Source: Eupeodes corollae
Taxonomy: Eukaryota > Arthropoda > Insecta > Diptera > Syrphidae
Direction of reading: 5' to 3'
DNA: 64,000 bases
Assembly: GCF_945859685.1 (NCBI RefSeq)
Contig: NC_079148.1
Location: forward strand, 91,703,007-91,767,006
This document shows, piece by piece, positions 22,401-33,200 of the stretch. Each line of letters begins with the position of its first letter. Positions within the stretch are counted from its first letter, which is position 1. Under the pieces are notes generated by a model. It ran no database searches. It saw only the letters and a program-made list of their open reading frames with translations, and had not been told where the DNA came from. Position numbers and translations under genes: made by a program.

Positions 22401-25169
22401 TTCTGCTCAATAAGTTTTTAAGTTGATTTTTATCCTGGCCAAAAATTTAGAAAATATGAATTTAAACGCTATCCTTCATAAGTTTTAGTTTATGGGTCAC
22501 CTCTAAAGTCTTAGTATTTTGTAGGATGGCCTTTTTTTAGTACCGCACCGCATCTTCTTGGCATAGAATCGATGAGTTTTCGGCATGTTTCCACAGGTGT
22601 AGAATACCATGCTTCCTGTATCTCTTTCCATAACCCCTGTTGATTAGTCGAGAACCTATTCTTCAAATCTTTCCAAAGATTCTCGACAGGATTTAGATCC
22701 GGAGATTGAGAAGGCCATTGCAGTACCTGCACATTATTTTGCTGAAATCACCTGGTCACCACCTTACCCGTGTGCTTGGGGTCGTTATCTTGCTGGTAGG
22801 TCCATACTAAAGGCATATTTTCTTCGCCATATGCAAGCATTATATTTTCCAAAATGTCCAAATAGGTTTCCTTGGTCATATTATTTTTTATCCAATAGAT
22901 AGGACCTACTCCATTATAAGAAAAACAACCCCAGATTTTGATGTTGCCGCCACCGTGCTTAACTGTTTGTATTGTGTTCCTAGGTTTCAGTTCTTCATTT
23001 TTCCTCCTTCTCACATAAAGTCTGCCATCAGAACCAAATAAATTTATCTTGGTTTCGTCACTAAAAAGAACATTTCGAAAATTTCTGCAAGTCGATTGTG
23101 AAAGATTTACTTTTGTAAATCGTAAACGCTGCTTTATGTTCTTAGAACTAAGTAACGGAACCTTCCTCGTAATTCGACCATGTACATTTTTATCCTGCAA
23201 ATGTCTGCGGATTGGTCGATGGTTTATATCCAATAATAGATTTGCTTTTATACCGCTTGATGTTGTAAAGGGATTTTTAAGCAACTCTCTAACAATCTTT
23301 TGTCCAGCAAAGTTGTTGTTTTTTTTTGGCGTCCTCTTTTTTCGGTGATACTTCTTGGTTTACTCTTATTATTTTGGCCACCACTGTAGTTCGGTATTCA
23401 TATGCAAATGTGACCAAAACCTTCACAAACCTAATTCATGAAATCAACGTAGAGTTAATTACCTATAGGGTTTCCAAAGTCCCCTTCAAAATCCCCAAAT
23501 TTGGGTTTTGTTCAGAAGAATCGATTACACTGAAGCATGTATTTCCAATCCGAACAAACACTCAGCAAAACCTTCCTGGCCATCAATTCCAGCTTGGTCA
23601 CTGTTTGGGACGGCCTTCCACCACGACCGTTTTCGCTTGACATTGTCGTATGTGATCCATTTTTCGTCGCCTGTCACCAGCCTCTTCAAAAATGGGTCGA
23701 GTACGTTCCGTTTCAGCAGCATATCGCAGGCGTTGATTCGGTCCACCGGTTTTCTTATCCACGTTGTCGTTTTCACCGGCTCAGTATCGTCGAAACCATT
23801 CCTCTCAGCGGCGGTTCGAAGTGGTAGAGTACCATCCCCCAAAACAAAATTAATCTCACGGAACGTTTCTGTAGAGGATTTGCACTTAAGGCGCCAGTTA
23901 TAGCTATCATTGGTTTTCATCATTGAAAACAAACATTGGAATTTTGTTGATAGGTCGCTATCTTTAAAAATGTCTGTCATTGAAAAAAAAAATTCCTGAT
24001 TGAAATCCACCGACAAATTTTTACTGACAGAAATATGTCATTGGAATTGTGTGAAATTGGAACACAAATCAGTGGAACGATTCGTTCAAAAACACTCTAT
24101 ATACTAGAGTGTTTTTGGATTCGTTTCACTTTTTAATATAAAAGTATCAGCTGTTCAGGAAAATGAATGTCCATCCGGAAAATTTAAAAATAAATAAATA
24201 GAAAAAAATAAATGTGCAATTACACTTTTTTTCAAAAAAAAATTCTTTGTGTGATTTTCGATCGATCAGTACATAATTTTCATTTCATTTCTAATCCGGG
24301 TCAATTTCAATGATAGCTGTTACTGGCGCCGAACGAAGGAAAACTTTAAAATAGTTCGAATTTCGACGCAAAATGCAAACTAATCATGCATAGTGTCGTT
24401 TTGTAGGTTAGGTCAAGACCTTTCAAATGATGGGTAGTATTGCCAGATACGAGCTCTGTAGCGATTTGTACATAGCCGCGAAATTTAAAAGCGAAAAGGT
24501 CAAAGGTAGAAATTTTCCAGCCTCTATATATTTCATAAATAAAATTCTATAAAAAAATATACATCACCATCACCTGGGAAAATACTGAAATGTTTACTTA
24601 GGTTTTTAGAACCTATTCGAAATCTTATTTCTAATTCTAAGTAAAATTTCGGCCAGTTGCAACTCATAGTTTCAAAATGGAAGGGAACAAATTATTTGTG
24701 AAAATATATCTTTGCTTAAAAAAGTAATAAAATATGAAGGCTTAAAATTAATTTATCTTGGTCAGATCAATTATTTAGGAATCTTTTTTAATTTGTATGT
24801 TTTTATGTAAAAAAAATAAGTTAGAAATATTTCGGTTTGCAATTTATTTCATTGCCATGGTAGGAAAACCAAGTATCCGCGGATGTTATTTGAACAATTT
24901 TTGCCTTTTCCAGAAAATAAGTCTGTTTCGTTTTTAGCTTTACATCGTGTACTTCCATGATATATTTATATGCATACAAATTACTTTAAAATACCTACTA
25001 CATATTTTTTTCTCAACAGGATAAGTTTAGCAGACTTCTGAACATTCTTCCGGAAATACATGCAATGGCAGCTAGAGGAGAAGAACATTTATACTTAAAA
25101 CACTGCGCTGGAAGTGCACCTACACAAACACTTCTAATGGAAATGCTTCACGCCAAAAGAAAAGTATAA
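16273..25169 (+). CDS. ftz-f1: Nuclear receptor FTZ-F1 (NR5A), 3' coding exons
   Basis: FTZ-F1 is an NR5A orphan nuclear receptor. In flies it is a partner of Fushi tarazu in segmentation and a competence factor for ecdysone responses in metamorphosis; it acts in the nucleus and binds DNA as a monomer. Seven exons are visible: 16273-16493, 16562-16791, 16841-16903, 16956-17154, 20677-20935, 21017-21117 and 25020-25169. They are joined by GT/AG introns with matching phases. The product starts inside a codon just after the zinc fingers with [20 protein letters not shown] (FTZ-F1 box). A Ser/Asn-rich hinge and a full ligand-binding domain follow, from about VSPMIREFVQSIDDREW to the AF-2 helix LLMEMLHAKRK. 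One codon later is TAA. The DNA-binding-domain exons are not in the window, or I failed to see them, so the 5' part is missing. The sister receptor Hr39 shares the FTZ-F1 box, but the SSLTQSPDSSPSPIAIALGQ hinge fits ftz-f1. Confidence 0.95.
16562..16791 (+). CDS. ftz-f1: ftz-f1 exon: hinge, first part
   Basis: It follows a 68-bp intron. It begins VSSLTQSPDSSPSPIAIALG and continues through a Ser/Asn/Gly-rich, probably disordered stretch to STDSKI, ending two bases into a Cys codon at a GTATAT donor. From memory the Drosophila hinge is longer and more Gly/Asn-rich, so this version looks compact. Confidence 0.92.
16841..16903 (+). CDS. ftz-f1: ftz-f1 exon: hinge, small 63-bp exon
   Basis: The acceptor is TTTCTTTCAG at 16840. 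The exon completes the Cys codon and reads FDSSTNPSSTADSVNNVEPL, then the first two bases of an Arg codon. The donor GTAAGC is strong. The flanking introns are only 49 and 52 bp. Confidence 0.9.
16956..17154 (+). CDS. ftz-f1: ftz-f1 exon: ligand-binding domain, helices 1-4
   Basis: The acceptor is TTTGTTTATAG at 16955. The exon completes Arg and reads VSPMIREFVQSIDDREWQTQ, then the LFALLQKQSYNQVEVDLFEL block, then MCKVLDQNLFSQVDWARN and TVFFKDLK. This contains the nuclear-receptor signature region around F-x-x-VDWARN. It ends at a phase-0 donor GTAAGT. The next intron is 3.5 kb and contains a Tc1 element, a SINE and a LINE. Confidence 0.95.
17588..18718 (+). mobile_element. Tc1-like transposon relic in a ftz-f1 intron
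   Basis: Matching inverted ends contain AATAAAAACAACTC, TTAATTTAAC and CACATAATCGG on the left (about 17588-17632), and their complement on the right (18671-18718). True ends may lie further out. The frame 18280-18510 shows MLGIQDNFIFQQGNYPKHT, where the second catalytic Asp of QQD is replaced by Gly, then SPDLNAIEHIMDELG with the catalytic Glu. Upstream is an FGSVGGMF-like remnant in another frame. Frame breaks, the lost Asp and the SINE insertion at 17659 make it non-functional. Confidence 0.7.
17659..17808 (+). mobile_element. SINE copy, 5' half, inside the Tc1 relic
   Basis: This copy keeps the best tRNA-like head of the family: TGGCTAGTGCG as A box and GGTTCAATCCC as B box, separated by about 30 bp. 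It continues to TTCTTGCCATGAAAAGT and then stops, so it is 3'-truncated. It lies between the left inverted end and the coding remnant of the Tc1 element, which dates it as younger than that element. Confidence 0.75.
19320..20460 (-). pseudogene. LINE reverse transcriptase relic in a ftz-f1 intron
   Basis: On the minus strand, from about 20440 down, there are VDCVYTDFSKAFEKLCHGII (motif A, with the catalytic Asp in YTD), WIKSYLENRFYELKFRNC, a broken SGVPQGSEL-like motif B, then LIFADDMNIFMI (motif C). After a gap the C-terminal frame 19642-19343 has LIFLHQLINGEIDAPYLLS and HIDFLRTNYGKNEALSRMS. About 120 bp is duplicated locally: GTCAGTGTATACACAGT occurs at 20271 and 20391. Several frames are involved, so it is inactive. 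Confidence 0.75.
20677..20935 (+). CDS. ftz-f1: ftz-f1 exon: ligand-binding domain core
   Basis: The acceptor is CTTTTTCAG at 20676, phase 0. It reads VDDQMKLLQHSWSDMLVLDH, then LHQRIHNGLPDETQLNNGQ, a GLGLLGVPQLSDYFNELQNK block and LQDLKFDMGDYVCMKFLILL. These are helices 4 to 8, with the canonical LLQHSW-x-x-ML helix 5. The donor sits one base into the Asn codon after NP. Confidence 0.95.
21017..21117 (+). CDS. ftz-f1: ftz-f1 exon: ligand-binding domain, helices 8-10
   Basis: The acceptor is ATTACAG at 21016 after an 81-bp intron. The split codon gives Asn, then VRGIVNKKTVLEGHENVQAA and LLDYTLTCYPSVS. The donor GTAATT is phase 0. The next intron is 3.9 kb and holds a Tc1 element and a mariner fragment. 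Confidence 0.94.
22292..23386 (-). mobile_element. Tc1-like transposon with TA target sites, inactive
   Basis: Both ends begin CAGTG next to TA (22290-22291 and 23387-23388), as expected for a Tc1 insertion. The minus-strand transposase starts late, at a GRPKK-like remnant, so the N-terminal helix-turn-helix region is deleted. It then runs LLKNPFTTSSGIKANLLLD, NVLFSDETKINLFGSDG (first Asp), WTYQQDNDPKHT (second Asp) and WPSQSPDLNPVENLW (Glu). With 34 residues between the second Asp and the Glu, this is a DD34E enzyme. A Trp-to-stop change near 22748 splits the frame, which ends in KKGHPTKY. Confidence 0.88.
23500..24050 (-). pseudogene. mariner transposase fragment
   Basis: The minus-strand frame 24016-23525 contains RINACDMLLKRNVLDPFLKR and LVTGDEKWITYDNVKRKRSW, the mariner signature around the first catalytic Asp. 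After KVVLC-like decay the frame ends. The second Asp and the final Asp of a D,D34D mariner are absent, and the N-terminal region in front of the match looks unrelated or scrambled. It abuts the Tc1 element at 22292-23386. It is a relic in a ftz-f1 intron. Confidence 0.75.
24087..24117. repeat. Perfect 13-bp palindrome with 5-nt loop
   Basis: CAAAAACACTCTA, then TATAC, then the exact complement TAGAGTGTTTTTG. It lies just beyond the mariner fragment and may be two abutting transposon ends or a terminal hairpin. Confidence 0.7.
25020..25169 (+). CDS. ftz-f1: ftz-f1 last exon: helices 10-12 and AF-2
   Basis: The acceptor is TTCTCAACAG at 25019. It reads DKFSRLLNILPEIHAMAARG, EEHLYLKHCAGSAPTQT and the activation helix LLMEMLHAKRKV, then TAA at 25167-25169. 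The conserved Glu of the AF-2 core (LLMEML) is present. This places the end of the gene inside the window. Confidence 0.95.
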   Translation, partial: DKFSRLLNILPEIHAMAARGEEHLYLKHCAGSAPTQTLLMEMLHAKRKV

Positions 25170-25595
25170 TTAAAATTGTTTAGCGCAATAAAAAAAAAGA
25201 AAAATGTCCTGTACAAGTATATATTAACTTTTTCTTGTATTATAAAATTATCTATTAAAATCTTTTTTAGTGTATATGATGTTATTTACGTTTAACGTGG
25301 ATTTTGTAAATATTTAAATATTATATAAAGATCAATGAAAAATATGTATGTTATATATTTTAATAGACATGCAGATGTGACATTTATTAAGTTTTTAATT
25401 GCTGTATATGAGCTTTTTTCTGTTTGTTTTTAATTCAACATAAGTTTTTGTGTTATATTTAATAAATTATAAGCAAAATGTACCTTATAAAGTCTTAAAT
25501 GATAGATATTTAACATACCTAGTTAGATTTAAACTAAAAAAAAAGCGTAAATTGAAATATAAGTTGAGCATGTTGTGAAAGGAACAAATAAAAAG
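25170..25595 (+). promoter_or_regulatory. ftz-f1 3' UTR with poly(A) signals
   Basis: AATAAA occurs at 25187-25192, only 18 bp after the stop codon, again at 25461 and again at 25587. The first seems too close to be the main signal; the later ones give a UTR of roughly 0.3-0.45 kb. Which is used cannot be told from sequence. Confidence 0.5.
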
Positions 25596-25599
25596 TGAT

Positions 25600-27140
25600 T
25601 TTAATTTTAGGCTACAACTTTACTTCTAAGTTTTATTGTTATATGATATCATCTTTTCATCTCAGCGATGTTAAACTATTTTGTAATAAAGTAATGTTAT
25701 TACACTTAGGTTTCGAATTTTATCTTGTGTTGTTTTTAAATTTCAGATTATAAGTACATAATATACATAATTTTAATTAAAGTTTAAGCTCAGAATTAAA
25801 TGGAAAAGATAATTTTTAAGTTTTAAGAACATTGGACAAAGAAAAAAACAGTGATTTTTGCTCAAAAAGTCCTTTACACTTTTCAGGTAAGGCCAAAGCG
25901 TAAGATTGATACAAATGATTTTTTTGCAATCTGAGGATGTTTTCAAAATGTTTGAACACAAAGAGGAATCTTATAATCGGTCCTTTCTCCAAAATTTTCG
26001 GAGTCAGAGAAATTTAAAAATACATAATATATGATTTCAATCCGAATTATATTAAATTTCGTATCAAAAATACCTCACCTTAAGAAACATCTTAATTAAT
26101 TCAGGTTTAACAAAAAAAATTATCGACAAAAGGAAAAGGACAAAAGTGCCAGAATGATGGAGGAACATAAAAATTGTATTTAAGTACTGCTTAACGTGAA
26201 CTTGAGATCTTTATATGTAATGTAACTGTAGTTATTTATTTATTTTTTCGGGAGAAAAAGAAAAGTTCAAAAATGCGATAATAATTGCAAATCGAACAAA
26301 CTATAAGTAAACATTGAGTCTCAAAAAGGTGTTGGTCGGATGTACTTTTCAATACTTTTTCAATTTGATGTGGTTTAAATTTGTCGTGAATAAACACCAC
26401 ATCAATCAATATTGTTTACTTTATAGAAGCCCAAATGTAGACAGAAAATCAACTTCTTGCTAATTTAATGCTTTGTCAGATTTAATCCTAAGAATAGTTT
26501 CTTCATATTTTCGCACTCAAATTGTTGTTACAGGCTTCTTGGCTTTAACATTGATGTCAGGCAACAACCGAAGAAGTGTGTGCTAAGTTAAACCATCTTA
26601 AGCAACTGGTCAACGAGCTCACTCGAATATCGGACGGAAATGGTGGATCAGAAAACGCCTTATGAATACACTATTAGTATTTTATTTCCTTTAAGTGCAT
26701 CGGACCATTGTTTTGTACAATTCTGGTGTCAAAATTCGCAATTTAAAGAGAGTGTTAGTAAGAGGACCAAATGGGCCAGTGTTAATAATATTTTTTGCAC
26801 GATCTTTGACTGGTCACTATGATTTCTCGATAGTAACGTTTAGACAAGTGCAGGATTGTGATCACAAATTTAATTTTATTGGGAATGAGAACCTTTAGCT
26901 TCAAAAGGGTTAAAACTGTAAGAACTATAAAAGTCAAATGGTTTTGATTCAAGCTACTAAGAGTTTGTTAGGGTAAAAAAGAGTTACGTTTAAGCTGTTT
27001 TTAAGCCAACCCAACTGAGGTGAACCGGGTTCAAGCTATAAAGAGGTCATAAGACTAAAAGAGATAAGTTTCAGTTTTTTTAAATCCAACCCAACAGAGG
27101 AAAATCGGAAAAAGGTTTAGTCAGGAAGGCCTGCAAATCC
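25600..27140. other. No gene seen
   Basis: AT-rich intergenic DNA. Two imperfect direct copies of a block with AAGCCAACCCAACTGAGG and AATCCAACCCAACAGAGG occur near 27004 and 27082. The short frames at 26640-26898 have no motif I recognise. Confidence 0.45.
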
Positions 27141-27145
27141 CATAT

Positions 27146-27737
27146 ACAGGGTGTCCCATAAGTAATGGTCCAAACTTTATGTGATGAATGGTCAAAACAT
27201 AACCTACCAGAATTTGGTAACTTGTCTATACCGCATCCCAACGGTTTTCCAGTAACGGGTGTTTTAATAAAATTCTCAAAAACACCTACTTTTAGTCGGT
27301 TTTTCAATCACCCTGTCCACAAATGATGACTATATGTTAATATTTTACAATTCTGAATAAACATTCAATATTTGTGCATTTAAAAATTTAAATATTAATA
27401 GTTTTTATCAAACATAATTTTTTACATCGAACTTTAAAATAGTTTTATTTCAGAAATCATGTTACAAAATACTGGTTATTGTTTTTAAAAACTTGCATGA
27501 ATTTGAAACAAGATGTCTCTTGTGTTGACAAAATTCTAACAGAAACACATTTTTTTATTTTTGTTTTTTTTTTATTCGTGACTTATTAAATTGAAATGCT
27601 TATAACTTTTGAACGAAAGCTAGCTTTGTAATGTTTTATATTTAAAAAAAAAAGCTAAAAACTCATACAAGTTACTAAATTCTGGTAGGTCATAACTTGA
27701 CCATTCATCATATACAGTTTGGACCATTGCATTGCGG
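27146..27737. mobile_element. Fold-back element with ~85-bp inverted ends
   Basis: The left end contains ACAGGGTGTCCCATAAG, ATGGTCCAAAC, GATGAATGGTCAA and CCTACCAGAATTTGGTAAC. The same blocks appear inverted at the right end (27660-27737). The ~430-bp interior is AT-rich and non-coding. This is a non-autonomous DNA transposon with a sequence able to form a hairpin. Family unassigned. Confidence 0.7.
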
Positions 27738-28451
27738 CAAAAATATTGCAATATCAAAAAGGCAGACAAAATATGAGGAGTTTTTCAACGATTGATTCGA
27801 TCATTAATAATGCCACTTCATTTGTTATTTAGAGAAAGCTAATCTCGTTACAAGACAGTTCGTCACCAATTTAGCGCTAGTAGAGAGTTTAATGACTCGA
27901 GAAAGTAAATAAATACATCCCTAAAATATCCGTTTAGTAGCTAGAGCCCTAACACATCCCCGATATTGTTTAGGAGAGGTGTTACATTTTTGTGAGTATG
28001 TCATGTGTTTACGGATGCATAGACGGAACATTTTATTTATAATGGTTTTGAATATCGTACTCGAGGAAACAGGATTTCCCTTATTGGATTTGTTAAAAAC
28101 ACCTATTTTAGGAAACTAATCCTCAGAATTGGAGGATTATAGAAAAAGCAAATTGGATTTTGAAGAAAAAATGTCCATGCCTGTCATGTTGCGTTATTTT
28201 ACCAAATATTTCACTAAAAATTCATAACTAAGAGCATTCAGAATTGACGCTGAGGAAGAAAGCATACAGAGCCCAAGTAAAAATGATGTCAGATCTATTT
28301 ACTTTTCGAATACTTTTCAAAAATTAATAAAATCTGATAGTTCTCTCCTCAGACTCTGGGTTTTATATTGGATCCTGTGCAATATGAATCTCCTCTAATA
28401 CAATAAGTTTTTAATCTAAATTATCTACTTCTACAATTCTTTTTTTTATCT

Positions 28452-28549
28452 CTGACAACATTACTCACACACAGAAATGAAAATTGTAAGTCACTAGGCC
28501 CTGGTTCTTCATGGACTGTTGCCCCACCTAATTTATTTATTTATTTATT
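28452..28549 (+). mobile_element. SINE 3' fragment
   Basis: It has TGAAAATTGTAAGTCACTAG, GCCCTGGTTCTTCATGGACT and GTTGCCCCACCTAA followed by a (TTTA)n tail of about five units. This is the 3' end of the SINE family at 3795-4092; the rest is missing. Confidence 0.7.
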
Positions 28550-28934
28550 ACAATTCCTTTTTTAAGATACTTAGACGCCACCCTAAATGGTTTTCGTTTT
28601 ATTTTTAAGTAGCAACCTTTACTTCTTTTGGAACAACATTTCTTCCGCTAGTGGTTTTCCCACCAATTTGTATTTTAGGGAAATATTACTACTCTGTCAA
28701 TTTTTTTTAATGTAACTCCTTTCAAATTCTCAAAATGTGGAAAAAAACAAAAATGTAAGATAGTATTCATAAAGCAATGTACTATGTAAATATTAGAAAA
28801 ACTGTGAAGACTACACTGGTGATTTGTCGATGGTAAAACACGTGGAAAAAGTACACCATGAGGTTCATAGTTCATAGACTACACATGGCGCATGTCGATA
28901 CATAGTTCGTATGTTTTGATACAACTAGACTCAT

Positions 28935-30296
28935 GGCCGGCCCGAGCTAAATTATATCTCTGCGCAGGCTTCATCATTGGCCCCCTCAATTGCGGTGATT
29001 GGTGAATGAAGTCATTCCTTCTTTACTCAACCCAAGGGGTAGACTCTGCAATGCGAAACAAAAAAAAAGAATTTTTAGAAGTCATAATTTCTTAAATTTG
29101 TTTTCCTTTGAAAATCTTGAAATATAATTTGTTTGTTTGCATACGAAAATAATAATAATAAAAAGTAATAAAGTAAAATAATTTAAAAATAAAACGCATA
29201 CAAATCGCTGTGTCTTTATATTTATATTTTATTCAATAAAGAGAATGAAAATAACGTACCTTTTATAATTATTTTTCAAAATTAAAACGTATTTGAGAGG
29301 TATCAACCAAGAGTTTGTTATTGATATGAAAACTGATGTATGTCTATTTTTTTATATTTTGATAGTAAAATTCAATTCATCAACAAAGTTGATAGCCATA
29401 ATACCAATTCATCAACAATATTGTCATGTATTATAAAGTATCTAATTGATAGGTGATAGCTATAACAGGTCTATCAGCTATAAGATCATCATAATCTAAT
29501 GACTTAACGAGCTCTTAAGCTGTTGGGTTATTGTTGTCCTCAAGTAGTTTCATATTAATTTCAATTTCAAAAAACTACGTTCCCCCGAAGCTATCTTTGC
29601 TGTTAAGTCATTAAATACCTGATAGCTGCTTTTTAATGGTTTAAATCTAAACCCATCTGGTTTTAGATAAGGGTTTTAAGATCAAACGAGGAATATTTTT
29701 TGTATAAATATGTATTTCCCAACGCAATTTTTATCCTAATACAAAGTTAAATAGACATTGAACAATGTCAAACAACTTAACAGTTTCTAAAAAAAAGTGG
29801 CTTGAATTATTAACAACTAAATTTAGGGAATGCAAGCAACAGCCTCTTGGTTCAATCTTAATTCTGTTTTGAACACCAGCCTCTTTCCCTTTAATGTTTC
29901 AACCTTGTCCTCTGCAATTGCTAAGAAAAATGTCATGCAATTAAAGGTCACCTAAGATTAAATCAGATAACCCTTTACCAGTTTTGCATTACAAAAAGTT
30001 TATCCCTTTACCTTAAAAGTATTTCTCAATACTAAATTAATTTTTTTTATGAACTAGCATGGAGAAAAGGAGAAACTGAATGAAAAAGATTCACTCATCA
30101 ACGACAGACATTGTCACTATTCATCGTAGCATCATCGCTTATTACTTCAATATTTTAACCCTTTGTCCATTGGAAGAGTTTTATTCATAATTTAATTCAT
30201 AGACGTGGAAGTGTCTGTTTAAGCGCTTGTCTGTGGCGCTCATTGGATTCAGCGCCCTGCGCATTTGCACAACTTGTACGCATACTTTGCCGGCCC
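28935..30296. mobile_element. Possible DNA transposon with GGCCGGC ends
   Basis: GGCCGGCCCGAG at 28935 is mirrored by GCCGGCCC at 30289-30296. A second GC-rich block with TGCGCAGG lies about 30-40 bp inside each end. Such GC-rich islands stand out in AT-rich DNA and recall GGGCCGGC-ended hAT-like elements. The interior is AT-rich and non-coding, and no target duplication is clear. Confidence 0.3.
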
Positions 30297-30299
30297 TTG

Positions 30300-33200
30300 G
30301 ATCCAATATGTATACAGTTGGCTATGCGAATGAATTATTTTATCGATGAGAATAAGAATAATAGAATCAATTTCTAAAATTTAAAATTTTTTAGAAGTAC
30401 TTACTATGATAAAATACAAATGGGTTTTAGGTATGTACCTACCCGTTCCAATCTATTAATTTATTTAAAATAAACAAATAACCTGTTATAATTTAAATTT
30501 ATTAACATTTTATACATAATAGTAACAAATTTAAAACTACAACACCGCTATGGAATTACCGATTAAGCGTACCTTCTGATACCTGACAGAAGTGCCAAGT
30601 TAAGGCGCATCTATAAGATCGTTACAAGTACAAGTTAACATACATAAAATGGGACTTAAGTTCACAAATAATATTATTTATTCCTTAGCTCATAGAAAAA
30701 CTCGAAATCTGAAACAAATAATTAAAGATTTTTTTAAACAAATATTTACTTTAACGGATTTCCAGAAAAATAGATCATCCCCCAAAACTGAAAGAATGAT
30801 TAATATTGATTCGTAATAAAACGCTTGACTTTACTAAAAACAAATCTATACATCGTCAAATTAAGTTCTTGTGAACAAAAAGTTCAAATTATTTAAATTA
30901 CTTAAATATGATGTCAAATAAATGACATCATATTATATAGGCATATGCACAGAATCTTTCATTTTCAATAATTGATTTTTTTTTAATTTTGAGGCAAAAA
31001 ATATTTTCTTGATTGTTTATCATTTAAATAACAAGAAAATACTTGCGTCATTCATTTTGAAATATCGTTTATAAGGGTAAGTTTTAAAAGAAGATCCGTC
31101 ACGTAACAGGAAGAAAAAAACCGTTTTCCGTTGCAAACTTGAAATAAAACGTATTTCAAGTTTCAAATTCTTTAAACAACTATAGAACAAATTTTATTAC
31201 GAAGGACGAAGGCTGATACAGAACTGACTTATTTCAGCTATACTTTTAGTGGATTTGTGAAGCAAACACAATAAACAAAAATAAATCTCTGAAAAATAAA
31301 AACTAACTTTGTCCGAAATTGTACTATGTGCGTCGAAACACATTCTTTTGAAAGTATCTTCAAAATATTTACGCCGGCCAAGACTCGATCCCAGTATCCT
31401 CGAGTCAGTCCAAGTTCATACGCAACCTCGCTTTTATTACGCTACGTCAGTATTGTTGTTATTTTTTTTTTAAATATTTCTTAGAGTTATTTAACTTTAC
31501 GAATCTTGGCCATAATTTTGATTTTATTATTTTCTAGAAAATCTGGATTTGAATATCTTCCGTTCTGTGCAGTACAGTGGGATTGTGTGCATTCAATGAA
31601 AAACCCTCATTTCATAATAAGTTTTGATTTTGCACTATCGTACAAACTTTGAAATTTAAAAACTTAGATCAACAGCTTTTTTTACTATTGATTATTCGTA
31701 AAATTACCATTTACAATCATGTATTTTGTAAGATCTTATCGATAGGTGATCCGCTAAGAAAATCACATATTTTATACCAACACGTTTTCAATTTTAAACT
31801 TTAAAATGGCATTATTTATTTTAAAATAGAGGCACATCATCCAATTAAATTTTAATCGATTTATTGATTGATGGAGAATAATATTTAAACCTATAAAATA
31901 CTACCGAAGCGATCGTAGAGAAAGTTATGTAGAGAAAAAGATCAGATTATAATATTTGTCAAAACGCAGGTACGCTAATTTAATTGCGTTGCACCTACTA
32001 TTTTTTAAATGGTAGCACATCTTTCTTTCGAGGTTATTCTATCAGTGTATATTATAATTAATTATATATTAATGATGTTAGTTGTTTCAAAGGTCGTTGT
32101 TTATAAAACTTAATAAATTTGCATCTGGTACGCTTGAAATTTGCAATATTTAAGCCTATTTTTTATTAATTTTAATTAAAAATTTGTATCCAATCAAGTC
32201 ACAAGTAGGCTACATAATTGAAATAAGTCATGATACGAAAATCTATCTACTTAGAAAGTGTCAATTTCATTTCTAAGGCTTTATATACTGTGGTAACATG
32301 AAAGTTAAAAATATTGTGGATATGCCTATATCTCTTACATATTTTATAACAATTGAAATAAACTACTTTAAAATTATTTTTTAAAAACCACTTACGTGGT
32401 TTTCCAAAGGTAAAATAAATCAATTTTTTTCTTATCTAGATCTATTGAAGCACAAAATTCCCCTGTTTTTGCATTTCATGGGTCAAAATTACAATTTTTA
32501 AAAAAATATTTAGCTGCGAATTTAACAGCTCTACTACACTCGTTAACACGTACACGAAGTTCACTAATATAATGACAAATATAAAAACAATTTAAATTGT
32601 GTTCCGTGTGTAACGAAAAAAGATCAATTTTTAAGAGAAATCTAATGACTAAACATAAGTTGTTATAATTTTGAGAAGCAACAAAAACAATCGAAAAATC
32701 TATAAATAGAATACAAAAGGACATTTTTGTACCGGAATCCTATCCGAGATGGTGTCACTTTGACGTAATATGTATGTTCATATGTACCTATATGTAGGTA
32801 CCTCAAGGGCCCTTTTAAATGTCATTGGATTTCTGTGTAAAGGGTGTTTCAAAATAAAAACAAAATTTTCCATCATTTAGGGAAAGATTAATGAACCAAC
32901 ATTTTTAAAACTTCTATAACGGTAAGAATATTCTTATTTATTAGGAGACTGGTTTTATTGAATTTCTTTCTTTTATGGGTTTATTTAAAATTTAAGGGTT
33001 AAAAAAGTGTAAAGTAAAAGGTTTTAAAGAAACGCTAAAAGTGAAAAAATCTTGGCTAGTGACAAATTTGCACCACCTGATGGCAACTTTCGAATACTTT
33101 ATATGGAGCATGTTATTAAACAAATTTTAAAATAGGTTTTTTAACTAATTTTTGTTTAAAATAAAAATATAAGGTAATATAATATGTATAATTCAATTTT

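Noticed and set aside
23326..23903. Three + strand open frames of about 100 codons
   Set aside because: They are shadows of the minus-strand Tc1 and mariner coding remnants.
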